64,000 bases of DNA from Bacteroidota bacterium (GTDB lineage: Bacteria > Bacteroidota > Bacteroidia > Cytophagales > Cyclobacteriaceae). The stretch spans positions 1 to 64,000 of the forward strand of contig JAFDYU010000002.1 of assembly GCA_018267285.1 (NCBI GenBank), read 5' to 3'. The notes below the pieces were generated by a model that saw only the letters and a program-made list of their open reading frames with translations, searched no databases and was not told the DNA's origin. The number at the start of each line of letters is the position of its first letter. Within the stretch, counting starts at the first letter, position 1. A program made the translations under genes and the position numbers. Shown here piece after piece: positions 53,244 to 62,600 of the stretch.

Positions 53244-55559
53244 TTACGGCAACAAATCGGGGCGCATTCGTACAAACACGGGTTCTCGAAAAATTTTATC
53301 GGGAGTGAATGATGCATACATCACTTCCGCCATGAGCACAGGTTCAATCCAAGTGCTTACTTTTTCGTCCAGCACTTTTTGAGGGATCGGTTTTCTAATC
53401 ACTTTAATTTTTTTAATCATTTCAAATATCTCTTTAAGAGCGGCATCGTCAAAACCGCTTCCAACTTTTCCGCGGTAAATAATTTTATCGCCATCGCGTT
53501 CGGCAATGTGTAGCCCGCCAAAGGCACTTGCCCGGTTTCCTTTACCCTGGTTGTAGCCGATAATCACCACTTCCGATGTATTTCTGATTTTTATTTTTAT
53601 CCACGCATCGCTGCGTTTGCCCACAACGTATTTGCCGTCTTGGCGTTTTGCCATGATGCCCTCGAGGCCGTGTTCGCGTGCCGCCTCTAAAAGAGATTCG
53701 CCCTCTTCCACTACTTCGCTCAAACGGTAGGATGAATCCGTCTTGATGGCATCGTGCAGCCATTCTCTGCGCTTCGTCAACGATTCATTGATCAAACTTC
53801 GCCCGTCAAGATAAAGGCAATCGAAAATATAGCAATACGATGGGTTTGTTTTGCTGAGTTTTTGAATGGTGTTGTCGCCCGTGCTCATTAGGCGGTTGAT
53901 CACTTTTTTAAATTCGGGTTTCCCGGTTTTGTCCAAGCAAACAATTTCCGCATCAAACAATCCGCAGGTAGCGCGAAAGGATTTTGGGTCGAGCAATTCG
54001 GGGAACTGTTTGGTGATGTCGTTTTTATTCCGGCTTTTAATTTTTACTTGTCCGTCTTCCAGCGAAATCAACGCACGGATTCCATCCCACTTAACTTCAT
54101 AAACATACTCATCGCTTTTGGGAATTTTGTCCGAACTGGAGGAGAGCATCGGTTCGATGTCCTGGTGCAAAAAATTGATCTGAGGTTCGTCTACCCGTTC
54201 CAATAAAAATTCTTTTTGTTTAATCTGATAGATGCGGTACTCGCCATTTATTTCTTTGCTGCTCAGCCGGAAATAAAATCCGTCTTTTTTTTCTTTTGTG
54301 ATCTGATATTTTCCAAGTGCATATATCCACATGTCGCCTCCACCGTATTGGCCTTTTGGTATTTTGCCATCGAATGTTAAATATTTCATGGGGTGATCTT
54401 CCGTTTGTACGGCCAATCGTTTTACACCCGGATGTGGCGGCAAGCCTCGAGGCACAGCCCACGATTTCAAAACACCATCTTGTTCCAAACGTAAATCGTA
54501 GTGCAGGTTAGTGGCATGATGCCGGTGGATTACAAAATTATTGCCACCGCTAACATCAACCTCCGGTCTGGGCTCCGATGTTTTTTTGAAGTCGCGTTTC
54601 TTTTCGTACGATTCTAACTGGGCAGGTGTTTTCCTTTTGCGCGAAACAGGTAATTCTTTCGGTACATTTTTTTTTCGGTGCGTGTGTATCTCTACCGCAA
54701 AAGCATCCATCCCCTCCCAGGCATCGCCATCGCGAAGTATTTTTTCAACGGCATTTCTAATGTTGAATTGGTTGGGGTTTTTCAATTTTGAAAGCTCCTC
54801 CCACGATAGCGGCATGGATACAGGTGCACCGGGCCTGCCCCGCAAACTATAGGGCGATACAATACTTTGCCCCGAGCGTATGCGGTAAATGTCAATAAGT
54901 ACGCGTCCTTTGCGGGCTTCTTTTTTTATGTGCAACGTGGTTGTGCGTGGAAAATTTTCAATGAAAGAATTGGCGATCAGTTGAGCTGCCTCAAAAACTG
55001 TGTGGAAATCGTGCCTGGGTTCGAGCGGGCAACAAATATGAATACCTTTTCCTCCGGTTGTTTTTACAAAGGGTGTGTAGCCGAATGTCTCAACCAATTC
55101 TTTGAGCTCGAATGCAATTGGAATAACATTTTTAAAATCATAGCCTTCGGGTGGGTCCAGATCGAAGACCATGTAATCGGGAAATTCGTAATTGGGTTTT
55201 CTACTGTGCAGTTGATGCAGCTCCAGTGCTGCGAGGTTAGCAAGCCACACCAACGAAGCCGGCTCGGTGGCAATGATGTAATCTTTTTTTTCTTTGCCCA
55301 GCACTTCAAACTCAATCCAATCGGGTGCCCACTCCGGACGGTTTTTTTGATAAAACATTTCACCTCCAATACCATCGGGAAAACGAATCAGCGTAAGGGC
55401 TCTACCCTTAACATGATTAAGCAGTGTGGGGGCGATCTTTAAATAGTATTCAATTACCTCTGCTTTAACAACTTCATCATCGGGAAAAAGGATTTTGTCG
55501 AGGTTGGAGAGTTCAACCTTGCGCTTGCCAATCTGTGCCCACTGTGATTTTTTTGCCAA
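53244..55559 (-). CDS. ligD: DNA ligase D (POL-PE-LIG order)
   Basis: The 771-residue protein has an N-terminal primase-polymerase domain (about 10-290; metal acidic pair D133/D135 in VFDLDPPEG). A 3'-phosphoesterase domain follows (about 335-450; FVIHRHHATNLHYDLRLE), then the ATP-dependent ligase (from about 480; nucleophile K490 in YEVKWDGIRAL). It repairs double-strand breaks by end joining, normally with Ku; no Ku gene lies in the window. The domain order matches the mycobacterial, not the pseudomonad, arrangement. Its ATG is one base from the end of the upstream transporter gene. Confidence 0.95.
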   Translation of the reverse strand: MAKKSQWAQIGKRKVELSNLDKILFPDDEVVKAEVIEYYLKIAPTLLNHVKGRALTLIRFPDGIGGEMFYQKNRPEWAPDWIEFEVLGKEKKDYIIATEPASLVWLANLAALELHQLHSRKPNYEFPDYMVFDLDPPEGYDFKNVIPIAFELKELVETFGYTPFVKTTGGKGIHICCPLEPRHDFHTVFEAAQLIANSFIENFPRTTTLHIKKEARKGRVLIDIYRIRSGQSIVSPYSLRGRPGAPVSMPLSWEELSKLKNPNQFNIRNAVEKILRDGDAWEGMDAFAVEIHTHRKKNVPKELPVSRKRKTPAQLESYEKKRDFKKTSEPRPEVDVSGGNNFVIHRHHATNLHYDLRLEQDGVLKSWAVPRGLPPHPGVKRLAVQTEDHPMKYLTFDGKIPKGQYGGGDMWIYALGKYQITKEKKDGFYFRLSSKEINGEYRIYQIKQKEFLLERVDEPQINFLHQDIEPMLSSSSDKIPKSDEYVYEVKWDGIRALISLEDGQVKIKSRNKNDITKQFPELLDPKSFRATCGLFDAEIVCLDKTGKPEFKKVINRLMSTGDNTIQKLSKTNPSYCYIFDCLYLDGRSLINESLTKRREWLHDAIKTDSSYRLSEVVEEGESLLEAAREHGLEGIMAKRQDGKYVVGKRSDAWIKIKIRNTSEVVIIGYNQGKGNRASAFGGLHIAERDGDKIIYRGKVGSGFDDAALKEIFEMIKKIKVIRKPIPQKVLDEKVSTWIEPVLMAEVMYASFTPDKIFREPVFVRMRPDLLP

Positions 55560-55560
55560 T

Positions 55561-57087
55561 CTAATCCTGGACTTCTTCCGTTTTTTTATTTTTCAAAAAG
55601 ATCATGCCCAACACAAAGCATATCCCTGCCACTATAATAGGATACCACAACCCCGCCAGCGGGTCTCCCAATGGAGCAGTTTCGGTTTTGCTCAATTCGT
55701 AAAGGCTGGTGGCCACAAACGGGGTAAGCCCTCCGAAAATTCCATTGCCGATGTGGTAGGGCAACGACATAGATGTATAACGGATTTTAGTGGGGAACAA
55801 CTCAACCAAAAAGGCAGCAATCGGACCGTAGACCATGGTTACGAAAACCACTTGTATTGCAATCAGCGCTACCATCCACCAATAATTTTTTCCCTCCAGC
55901 AAAATTTCTTTTTTTACTTCTTCAACGCTTGAATCTGTTTTTGTTGAGTTCACTTTATGGGTTTCCACCAGCACACTGTAGTCGTTATAGGTTTTACGTA
56001 GTTTGTTAACAATTATTGTATCGCCCGAAGCGGTGAGTGATCGAGACCGTTCGATACTTCGCAGGTGTTCAAGTTCTGTTTTTTTGCTGAGGTCGGTAAG
56101 CGTAAACATGCGTTGGTAAATCGGCCTGTACAGGAGTACGCCCAAAATCAATCCGGCCATAATGATGTACTTTCTTCCCACGCGGTCGCTCCACCATCCA
56201 AAGAAGATAAAGAGCGGTGTGCCAATCAGCAGGGCAATAGCCATGATGTAGTTGGATTGCACAAATTCTATTCCGCAGGTTTTCTGAATAAACGACAGCG
56301 CATAAAATTGGCCAGTGTACCAGATTACGCCTTGCCCCGCTGTTGCCCCGAACAACGCAATCAGTACTAGTTTTAAATTTTCCTTTTTGCCAAAGCTTTC
56401 TTTGATAGGGTTTTTCGAAAGCTTTCCTTCCGATTTAATTTTTGCAAATAAGGGCGACTCCTCCATTTGCATACGGATATAAATAGAAATGGCAACTAAA
56501 ACGGCAGAAGCCAAAAACGGGATGCGCCACCCCCACGTTGTAAACGCATCGGCTTCCATAGACTGGCGCACGGAGAGTATCACTCCGAGTGATACAAATA
56601 ACCCCAACGTAGCGGTGGTCTGAATGAAACTGGTATAAAAACCACGCTTATGGCCGGGCGAATGTTCTGCTACATAAGTGGCTGCACCTCCATATTCGCC
56701 TCCCAGTGCCAAACCTTGTATAAGCCTAAGCAATAAAACCAGTAGCGGGGCAAACAACCCAATCGAATCGTAGCCCGGCACCAACCCGATCAAAAAGGTG
56801 GAGCCGCCCATCAATATCAGCGTAACTAAAAATGTATGCTTGCGCCCCACTTTATCTCCCAGTCTCCCAAACACAAGCGCACCAAAGGGCCTCACTACAA
56901 ACCCGGCAGCAAACGTAGCGAGTGTGGAGAGCAGTGCAGCAGTTGGGTTTGTCTTTGGAAAAAACTGCAACGCAAGCACAGACGACAGGCTTCCGAAAAT
57001 ATAGAAATCATACCACTCAATGAGCGTACCCACAGAAGAAGCGGTGATCACCGGCCAAAGTGATTTGTTTGAATTGTTTTGAAGCAT
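55561..57087 (-). CDS. MFS transporter, metabolite:proton symporter (MHS) type
   Basis: The 508-residue protein has twelve predicted helices. ASSVGTLIEWYDFYIFGSLS opens helix 1, then FGRLGDKVGRKHTFLVTL between helices 2 and 3 and LIQGLALGGEYGGAATYVAE in helix 4, the MHS/ProP signature. A hydrophilic insert of ~75 residues (about 345-420) lies between the later helices, longer than in ProP. The substrate (organic acid, betaine or sugar acid) is unknown. It follows the GMC/subunit 3 pair by 118 bases and is next to ligD by one base. Confidence 0.9.
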   Translation of the reverse strand: MLQNNSNKSLWPVITASSVGTLIEWYDFYIFGSLSSVLALQFFPKTNPTAALLSTLATFAAGFVVRPFGALVFGRLGDKVGRKHTFLVTLILMGGSTFLIGLVPGYDSIGLFAPLLVLLLRLIQGLALGGEYGGAATYVAEHSPGHKRGFYTSFIQTTATLGLFVSLGVILSVRQSMEADAFTTWGWRIPFLASAVLVAISIYIRMQMEESPLFAKIKSEGKLSKNPIKESFGKKENLKLVLIALFGATAGQGVIWYTGQFYALSFIQKTCGIEFVQSNYIMAIALLIGTPLFIFFGWWSDRVGRKYIIMAGLILGVLLYRPIYQRMFTLTDLSKKTELEHLRSIERSRSLTASGDTIIVNKLRKTYNDYSVLVETHKVNSTKTDSSVEEVKKEILLEGKNYWWMVALIAIQVVFVTMVYGPIAAFLVELFPTKIRYTSMSLPYHIGNGIFGGLTPFVATSLYELSKTETAPLGDPLAGLWYPIIVAGICFVLGMIFLKNKKTEEVQD

Positions 57088-57205
57088 CGTTAGTTTGTTA
57101 TGGCTACTAAGTAAGAAAAGGGACTGCTCAATTCAAAATAAAAAATGGATGCCTGTTACGCGCCATAGTACAACTGTAAATACACCACGATTAGATTAAG
57201 TCGAG

Positions 57206-57796
57206 CTATGCCCAGGTTCGGCCATTGCCAGCTTCGCTCAGGGGCATACATCCGTGGTAAGCACCGGGCACCTGATTGTATTGCAATACCTGAGTTGCCC
57301 CGGGCTCAGAGAGAAAGTAACCGAGCATGGCAAGCTCTTTCAATTTCAGGATAAACGGTCGCTGGGCCTTCTTATCTCCTTTGGCCAGGTTCACCGCGTT
57401 CTGATGCGTTTGCAGTACATAGGCTTGTTGCTGTTCGGGTTCGCAATAAATAAAACGATCGCCATACATTTTTTTTGTTCCTTCATCAAATGCTGTTAAC
57501 CCTTTCAAAAAAGTTTTTTGATCTTTTTCATCGTAACAATCTGCAATCATCCTATCAATAAAATTGGGCACACCGACTTCTTTGGCTCCGGGTGTATCTG
57601 TTTTAGGTAAAATAATTTCTGCAACTTCGCTCACCAGTCGTGCCTGATCTCCGTTAAAAAAAATGGGTTTGTAGCTTACATCCGGAAGGCTTTTGCAGCT
57701 TTCCAAAAAAGAAATAATAGCTGACGATGAAATGGCGGTGCCCATGATCAATGCTGTTTTGCGTAGGGCTTCTCTTCGATTGATTACCGTTTCCAT
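57206..57796 (-). CDS. Gluconate 2-dehydrogenase subunit 3 family protein, Tat-exported
   Basis: The 196-residue protein has a twin-arginine signal (NRREALRKTALIMG) followed by a hydrophobic stretch. The small-subunit core includes VSEVAEIILPKTDTPGAKEV and VPNFIDRMIADCY. The C-terminal PGAYHGCMPLSEAGNGRTWA is also typical. It is the maturation or small subunit of GMC-type periplasmic dehydrogenases and co-exports its partner by the Tat path. It lies 19 bases after the GMC gene. Confidence 0.9.
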   Translation of the reverse strand: METVINRREALRKTALIMGTAISSSAIISFLESCKSLPDVSYKPIFFNGDQARLVSEVAEIILPKTDTPGAKEVGVPNFIDRMIADCYDEKDQKTFLKGLTAFDEGTKKMYGDRFIYCEPEQQQAYVLQTHQNAVNLAKGDKKAQRPFILKLKELAMLGYFLSEPGATQVLQYNQVPGAYHGCMPLSEAGNGRTWA

Positions 57797-57815
57797 ATTT
57801 ATTTTTTCAAACTCG

Positions 57816-59522
57816 TTACAGGTTTTGCTTTTTTAATTCGTTAACGGCATGATCTACCGCTCTTGCGGTAAACGCCATATAGGTAAGTGAAGGATTTTGG
57901 CAAGCCGATGAAGCCATGAACGATCCATCGGTAACAAATACATTTTTACAAGCGTGTACCTGATTGTATTTGTTGAGCACGCTGGTATTTGGATCTTTGC
58001 CCATGCGTGCCGTGCCCATTTCGTGAATACCGAGGCCGGGGCCACTGGGGTTATCCCAGGTGTTCACATTTTTTGCGCCCATGGCCTCGATCATTTCTGC
58101 GGCATCGCTCGCCATATCTTTGCGCATTTTATATTCATTCTCTTTAAACTCAACATCGAAGTCGATCACGTATAGGCCGTGTTTGTCTTTTTTATTTTTA
58201 TTGATGGTCATTTTATTTTCGTGGTTAGGCAAAAATTCGCCAAAGCCGGTCATGCCCACCGTCCAACCGCCCGGTTTAGAAACAAAATCTTTTAAGCCGG
58301 CACCGATGCTTAGCTCGGTTACTGCCCGACTCCATCCCTGGCGGCCTGCCCCACCCTGATAACCGAAGCCTCTAACATAATCTCGTTTGTCTTTCCCTAC
58401 ATTTCGGTAACGTGGAATGTAAAAACCGTTGGGGCGATGGCCGAAATAATATTTGTCTTCAAATCCATCTACGTTTCCGCTGGCGCCTACCAGAAAATGA
58501 TGATCCATGATGTTGTGCCCCAGCTCACCGCTGTCGTTTCCAAATCCATTTGGAAAGCGCGAGGAGATTGAATTCATCATAATATAGGTTGACCCAAAAG
58601 TAGAAGCGCACAGAAAAATTATTTTCGAATAAAATTCTTGTTGCTCGCCCGTTTCGGCATCAAGCACTTTTACTCCGGTGGCTCGGTTATTTTTATCATC
58701 GTAAATCAATTCGTACACCACCGAGTTGGGTCTCAACGTCATATTCTTAGTGCACTCGGCTGCGGGAATGGTACACGCATTGCTGCTGAAGTATCCGCCA
58801 AAGGGGCAGCCTCGCATACAAAGGTTTCTAAACTGACAGGTGCCCCGCCACGGAGTGTTGGGCACGGGTGCAGTGGCATGTGCCACACGACCAATAGTGA
58901 GCAGGCGATCGAACTTTTCTTTTATAGAATTTTTCAATTCTACCTCAACACAATTCAGTTCCATAGCCGGCAGAAATTTTCCATCGGGTAAGTAGGGGTA
59001 ATTTTCGGCCTGCCCGCTGATGCCTGCAAACGTTTCTACATAATCATACCAAGGTGCAATTTCTTCGTAGCGCACGGGCCAATCTACACCGTGGCCGTCT
59101 CGAGCATTCGATTCAAAATCCATCGGACTCCACCGGTAGCTTTGCCTTCCCCACATAAGCGAACGACCGCCCACGTGGTAACCGCGCATCCAATCAAAGC
59201 GCTTGGTTTCGGTGTACGGATGCTCCAAGTCGTTTACAAACCAGTGTTTTGTATCCTGACGTATGGTGTAGCCTGTTCTATTTTGTACGCCTTGTTTTTT
59301 TAAATCTTCTTGCGTGGGCCGTCCGGCATTTGGCAATTCCCACGGGTGTTTGTTGGTGGTTGGGTAATCGGTAGGGTGTTTTACATCGCGGCCTCGTTCG
59401 AGAACCAAGGTGTTCAGTCCTTTTTCAGTCAACTCTTTGGCGGCCCACCCCCCGCTGATACCGGTGCCAACAACAATGGCATCGTACGTATTTTTCTTTT
59501 CTGCATCTCCGTTCAAATTCAT
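57816..59522 (-). CDS. GMC family oxidoreductase, large flavin subunit
   Basis: The 568-residue protein has the FAD motif AIVVGTGISGGWAAKEL (about 14-30), the GMC_N block GRSLMWGRQSYRWSP and a C-terminal GMC_C domain with LGIHEMGTARMGKDPN and the ending CQNPSLTYMAFTARAVDHA. It should oxidise an alcohol or sugar in the periplasm with the Tat-exported small subunit encoded downstream. It has no signal peptide of its own, as expected for co-export. No cytochrome subunit is adjacent. A TACCTTTC near-match to the -7 box lies at 59551-59558. Confidence 0.93.
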   Translation of the reverse strand: MNLNGDAEKKNTYDAIVVGTGISGGWAAKELTEKGLNTLVLERGRDVKHPTDYPTTNKHPWELPNAGRPTQEDLKKQGVQNRTGYTIRQDTKHWFVNDLEHPYTETKRFDWMRGYHVGGRSLMWGRQSYRWSPMDFESNARDGHGVDWPVRYEEIAPWYDYVETFAGISGQAENYPYLPDGKFLPAMELNCVEVELKNSIKEKFDRLLTIGRVAHATAPVPNTPWRGTCQFRNLCMRGCPFGGYFSSNACTIPAAECTKNMTLRPNSVVYELIYDDKNNRATGVKVLDAETGEQQEFYSKIIFLCASTFGSTYIMMNSISSRFPNGFGNDSGELGHNIMDHHFLVGASGNVDGFEDKYYFGHRPNGFYIPRYRNVGKDKRDYVRGFGYQGGAGRQGWSRAVTELSIGAGLKDFVSKPGGWTVGMTGFGEFLPNHENKMTINKNKKDKHGLYVIDFDVEFKENEYKMRKDMASDAAEMIEAMGAKNVNTWDNPSGPGLGIHEMGTARMGKDPNTSVLNKYNQVHACKNVFVTDGSFMASSACQNPSLTYMAFTARAVDHAVNELKKQNL

Positions 59523-59627
59523 GGCCCGTTTTGTTCGTTCTTTTTTTAGTGAAAGGTAAAATTATTTCAAGTAGGATGAAATCCGTCTATCAAAAACTAC
59601 TTAAATTTTTAATATCAAATTCCATTC

Positions 59628-60467
59628 TTATTTCTCGGACACACCCAAACCAAACAGCGCAAAATCATATTTTACAGGATCTGTCGGGTCTAATTTTTTC
59701 AAATTTGTGGTGAGCTCCAAAGCAGCCGGCCAATCGGTTTGTTTGCGTTTAATCAGTTTCAATTTTCTGGCAACACGGTCTACGTGCAGATCGAGCGGGC
59801 AAACCAATTGAGCCGGAGAAATTTTTTTCCAAAGACCAAAGTCAACACCTTTGTTGTCTTGCCGTACCATCCAGCGCAAGTACATGCTGATTCTTTTGCA
59901 AGCCGACTTCCGGACAGGGGTTGGGATATGTTTTTTTGTTCGCTGAGGGAAATCGGGAAGGCTAAAAAAAAGTTGATGAAAAAAACAAAGGCTCTTGCCA
60001 ATATTTTCATCGGTTGGAGAAATAAGAAACGCCTCTTCAAGCGATTGATGTTTTTTGTAGAATGAACTTAAAAACTCAATAAAATACAGTGCATCGGTTT
60101 CGTTGAACGTTCGGTGTTTGTAGCCTATAAAATTTTTTAAATCTTTCGGTTTATGATGAAGTAAAAAATCATGCGGGCTTTTTTCCATTCGGCTTAGAAA
60201 ATCATTTGCTTTTTTTATGATTGTAGGCCGCTGCCCCCACGCCAACACAGCGGCAATCAATCCGGCAATTTCGATGTCTTGTTTTTTTGAATATTGATGT
60301 GGAACGGATATGGGGTCGTTTTCAATAAAATCGGGTTGATCATGCTGATGCACCTTCTCGTCAAGAAAATCTTTTAGGTTCTGTTTGTATTTTTCTTGGA
60401 TCTTCAATCTTTCAATCCAAAAACTTTGCTTCGACTCTGCGGTTGAGAGCTCGTGTCGCTTCGTCAT
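59628..60467 (-). CDS. TIGR02757 family protein
   Basis: The C-terminal part of this protein matches the TIGR02757 family: IENDPISVPHQYSKKQDIEI, VLAWGQRPTIIKKANDFLSR, KRISMYLRWMVRQDNKGVDF and PLDLHVDRVARKLKLIKRKQ. The function is unknown; some resemblance to base-excision helix-hairpin-helix glycosylases has been suggested by fold, which I cannot verify. The start is uncertain: ATG at 60467 overlaps the upstream OmpA gene by 56 bases, while a TTG at 60407 lies just past its stop and gives a more typical family N-terminus. It is last in the LysM-OmpA operon. Confidence 0.8.
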   Translation of the reverse strand: MTKRHELSTAESKQSFWIERLKIQEKYKQNLKDFLDEKVHQHDQPDFIENDPISVPHQYSKKQDIEIAGLIAAVLAWGQRPTIIKKANDFLSRMEKSPHDFLLHHKPKDLKNFIGYKHRTFNETDALYFIEFLSSFYKKHQSLEEAFLISPTDENIGKSLCFFHQLFFSLPDFPQRTKKHIPTPVRKSACKRISMYLRWMVRQDNKGVDFGLWKKISPAQLVCPLDLHVDRVARKLKLIKRKQTDWPAALELTTNLKKLDPTDPVKYDFALFGLGVSEK

Positions 60468-61488
60468 TACCTGTCTTAATCGGTTTTTGCTTACCGAATC
60501 CCTGGGTATGGATTCGCTCTTTGGAAACACCATTTTTTATCAGGTAATCGCCTACACTCTTCACACGATTTTCGGATAAGGCGAGGTTGTACTCATCAGA
60601 ACCAACGTCATCAGTATGGCCGCTCAGTTGCACTTTCCATTTTGGGTTTTTCTTGAGCACGGAAATCAAAATATCCAGTTCTGTATACGATGACGATAAA
60701 AGCTCGTAGCTGTCGTGTTCGAAATGGATATTCTTCAATATGTACGTCTCGTTGAGTTTAGGCGCCTGTATCTCTTCTGTTTCCGGTGGGGGTGGTTCGT
60801 TTGAAAAAACACTCACATCGTCAATGTAGTAGTACGCGCTTGTGCCGAGCATCAAACTCTTTCCATCGCGTGTTTCGATTTTCATGCTCTCGGTGGAATC
60901 GTTACTCGAAAAATTACCGATGATCAAATATTGTTCTCCTCCGGTGGCCACCATGTTTGTTGAAAGCGACATCCAGGCGTTTGTAATACGGTCCAAGCTT
61001 TTAATTTCCGTAAATATCGGTTTTAGTTTCAACACTATGTCGTGATCTGCTTTCACTTCAGTGGTTGAAAGCGCAACGGCAATGCGGTCGATGGCATACA
61101 CTGAAAACAACGAGAGTCTGTAAAAAAATTTAATATCGTACGATACACCCGCCTTCATCGGCTCGGTGAGCTTACATTGAATGTATTCGCGATAATCTTT
61201 TTTCTTTTCGTTCCATGCATAAATACCTGCGTAGCCTGCACCCGAATGAGCGTGCGAGATACCCGCCCAATTATCGGGCACGTGCATTTCGGAAAAGCTG
61301 CATTTATTAAAGTAGTCGGGTGTGCCTTTCGAAGGTGAGTTCCACTGGTTAGGGCCAAAGTAAAGTGGGTCTGTACTAAAGGACACCGGGCATTTAATGT
61401 ACTGCTCAAAACTGGGATTGGGCACTAAGTTCTGTGCAAACGCAACCTGCATGGATACAAAAAAAGTGAGCGCCACCGATTTTATCAT
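60412..61488 (-). CDS. OmpA family outer membrane protein, paralogue 2
   Basis: The 358-residue protein has a signal peptide (about 1-18) and an N-terminal domain beginning QNLVPNPSFEQYIKCP with a Cys pattern and a beta-sandwich look (about 20-225). The C-terminal OmpA domain follows: LKNIHFEHDSYELLSSSY, LSGHTDDVGSDEYNLALSEN and RVKSVGDYLIKNGVSK, with the peptidoglycan-binding Asp and Arg. It tethers the envelope to peptidoglycan. Its start overlaps the stop of paralogue 1 by 4 bases. Confidence 0.92.
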   Translation of the reverse strand: MIKSVALTFFVSMQVAFAQNLVPNPSFEQYIKCPVSFSTDPLYFGPNQWNSPSKGTPDYFNKCSFSEMHVPDNWAGISHAHSGAGYAGIYAWNEKKKDYREYIQCKLTEPMKAGVSYDIKFFYRLSLFSVYAIDRIAVALSTTEVKADHDIVLKLKPIFTEIKSLDRITNAWMSLSTNMVATGGEQYLIIGNFSSNDSTESMKIETRDGKSLMLGTSAYYYIDDVSVFSNEPPPPETEEIQAPKLNETYILKNIHFEHDSYELLSSSYTELDILISVLKKNPKWKVQLSGHTDDVGSDEYNLALSENRVKSVGDYLIKNGVSKERIHTQGFGKQKPIKTGNDEATRALNRRVEAKFLD

Positions 61489-62594
61489 GGTTTCTTTTTT
61501 TCAGAAAATTTTACTTCAACTCTGCGATTGATAGATCGGGCTTCTTCCGTTCTTGCTTTACTCAACGGTTTAAGTTTGCCATAGCCTTTGGTGCTGATGC
61601 GCGACACGGCAATTCCGTTGCCTGCCAAAAAACGACCAACACTTTTGGCCCGGTTAAGCGAAAGGTGATAGTTGTACAAGTTGTTTCCCTTGTCATCGGT
61701 GTGGCCACTCAACTCTACATACCACGATGGGTTTTTCTTCAATACGGCAACAAGAAAATTCAATTCCTCGTAAGAGATTGGTTCAAGATCATAGCTATTG
61801 AACGAAAAATAAATATGTTTTAAAATATAAGTCTCGTTGGGTTTGAGCACCTTTTTCACCGTGAGCTCGGTGGAATCTATCTTAGGTACAACGTCATCAA
61901 GCGGCACAACCGAAACATCGTCAATATAAAAATAAGCTGCCTTGCTTAGCAGGGGCTCGGTTGCTTTTGAAAAACTTAAATGAAATTTTTTGACTTCCAC
62001 TTCGGGCGAAAAATTTCCGATGTTAATAAATTGTTCGCCTCCCTGGGCTACGTAGTTAAATTGCACGTGGTTCCACAAGCCGGTCTTCATGCTGTACACC
62101 GAGTCCATTACATAATTGAACGAGGGTTTCACCGTCCAGATGTTATCGTGTGGCACTTGCTGCAATGAATCGGACAAGAGCACGCCAATGCGATCGATGC
62201 TGTACTTGGAATAAACCGACAACCGAAAATAAAATTCCACTTTGTATTTTCTTCCGGGGGTCATGGGTTTAGTCAGCTTCGCTTGCAGGTATTCGCGGTA
62301 ATCGCTGTTATTAATATAGGCGTAGATGCCCGAGTAGCCCCACCCGCTGTGTGCATGTGCCACACCCGCCCAGTTGTGCGGCACGCCCGCGTTGCCAAAG
62401 CTGCAACGGTTAAAAAGATCGGGTGTGCCCTGCGTGGGCGAGGTCCAGCCGGGAGCAAAATTTCTGTTCGAGCCTTGCGCGTTATACGTAGCTGGGCATT
62501 CAAAATATTTTTCAAAGCTGGGGTTGGGTACCAGGTTTTGCGAAAAACCAAATTCTATGCAGATCGCGAGGTATATTGTTATCGCTATTCGCAT
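61485..62594 (-). CDS. OmpA family outer membrane protein, paralogue 1
   Basis: The 369-residue protein has the same design as the next gene: signal peptide, N-terminal QNLVPNPSFEKYFECPAT domain (about 20-235), and OmpA domain (LKHIYFSFNSYDLEPISYEE; LSGHTDDKGNNLYNYHLSLN; RVEVKFSEKKKP at the end). The tandem pair clearly arose by duplication. It follows the LysM gene by 6 bases, forming a tight envelope operon. Confidence 0.92.
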   Translation of the reverse strand: MRIAITIYLAICIEFGFSQNLVPNPSFEKYFECPATYNAQGSNRNFAPGWTSPTQGTPDLFNRCSFGNAGVPHNWAGVAHAHSGWGYSGIYAYINNSDYREYLQAKLTKPMTPGRKYKVEFYFRLSVYSKYSIDRIGVLLSDSLQQVPHDNIWTVKPSFNYVMDSVYSMKTGLWNHVQFNYVAQGGEQFINIGNFSPEVEVKKFHLSFSKATEPLLSKAAYFYIDDVSVVPLDDVVPKIDSTELTVKKVLKPNETYILKHIYFSFNSYDLEPISYEELNFLVAVLKKNPSWYVELSGHTDDKGNNLYNYHLSLNRAKSVGRFLAGNGIAVSRISTKGYGKLKPLSKARTEEARSINRRVEVKFSEKKKP

Positions 62595-62600
62595 CCCGAT

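Noticed and set aside
60468-60533. Longer N-terminus of the TIGR02757 protein
   Set aside because: It would lie deeper inside the OmpA gene and does not resemble the family N-terminus.
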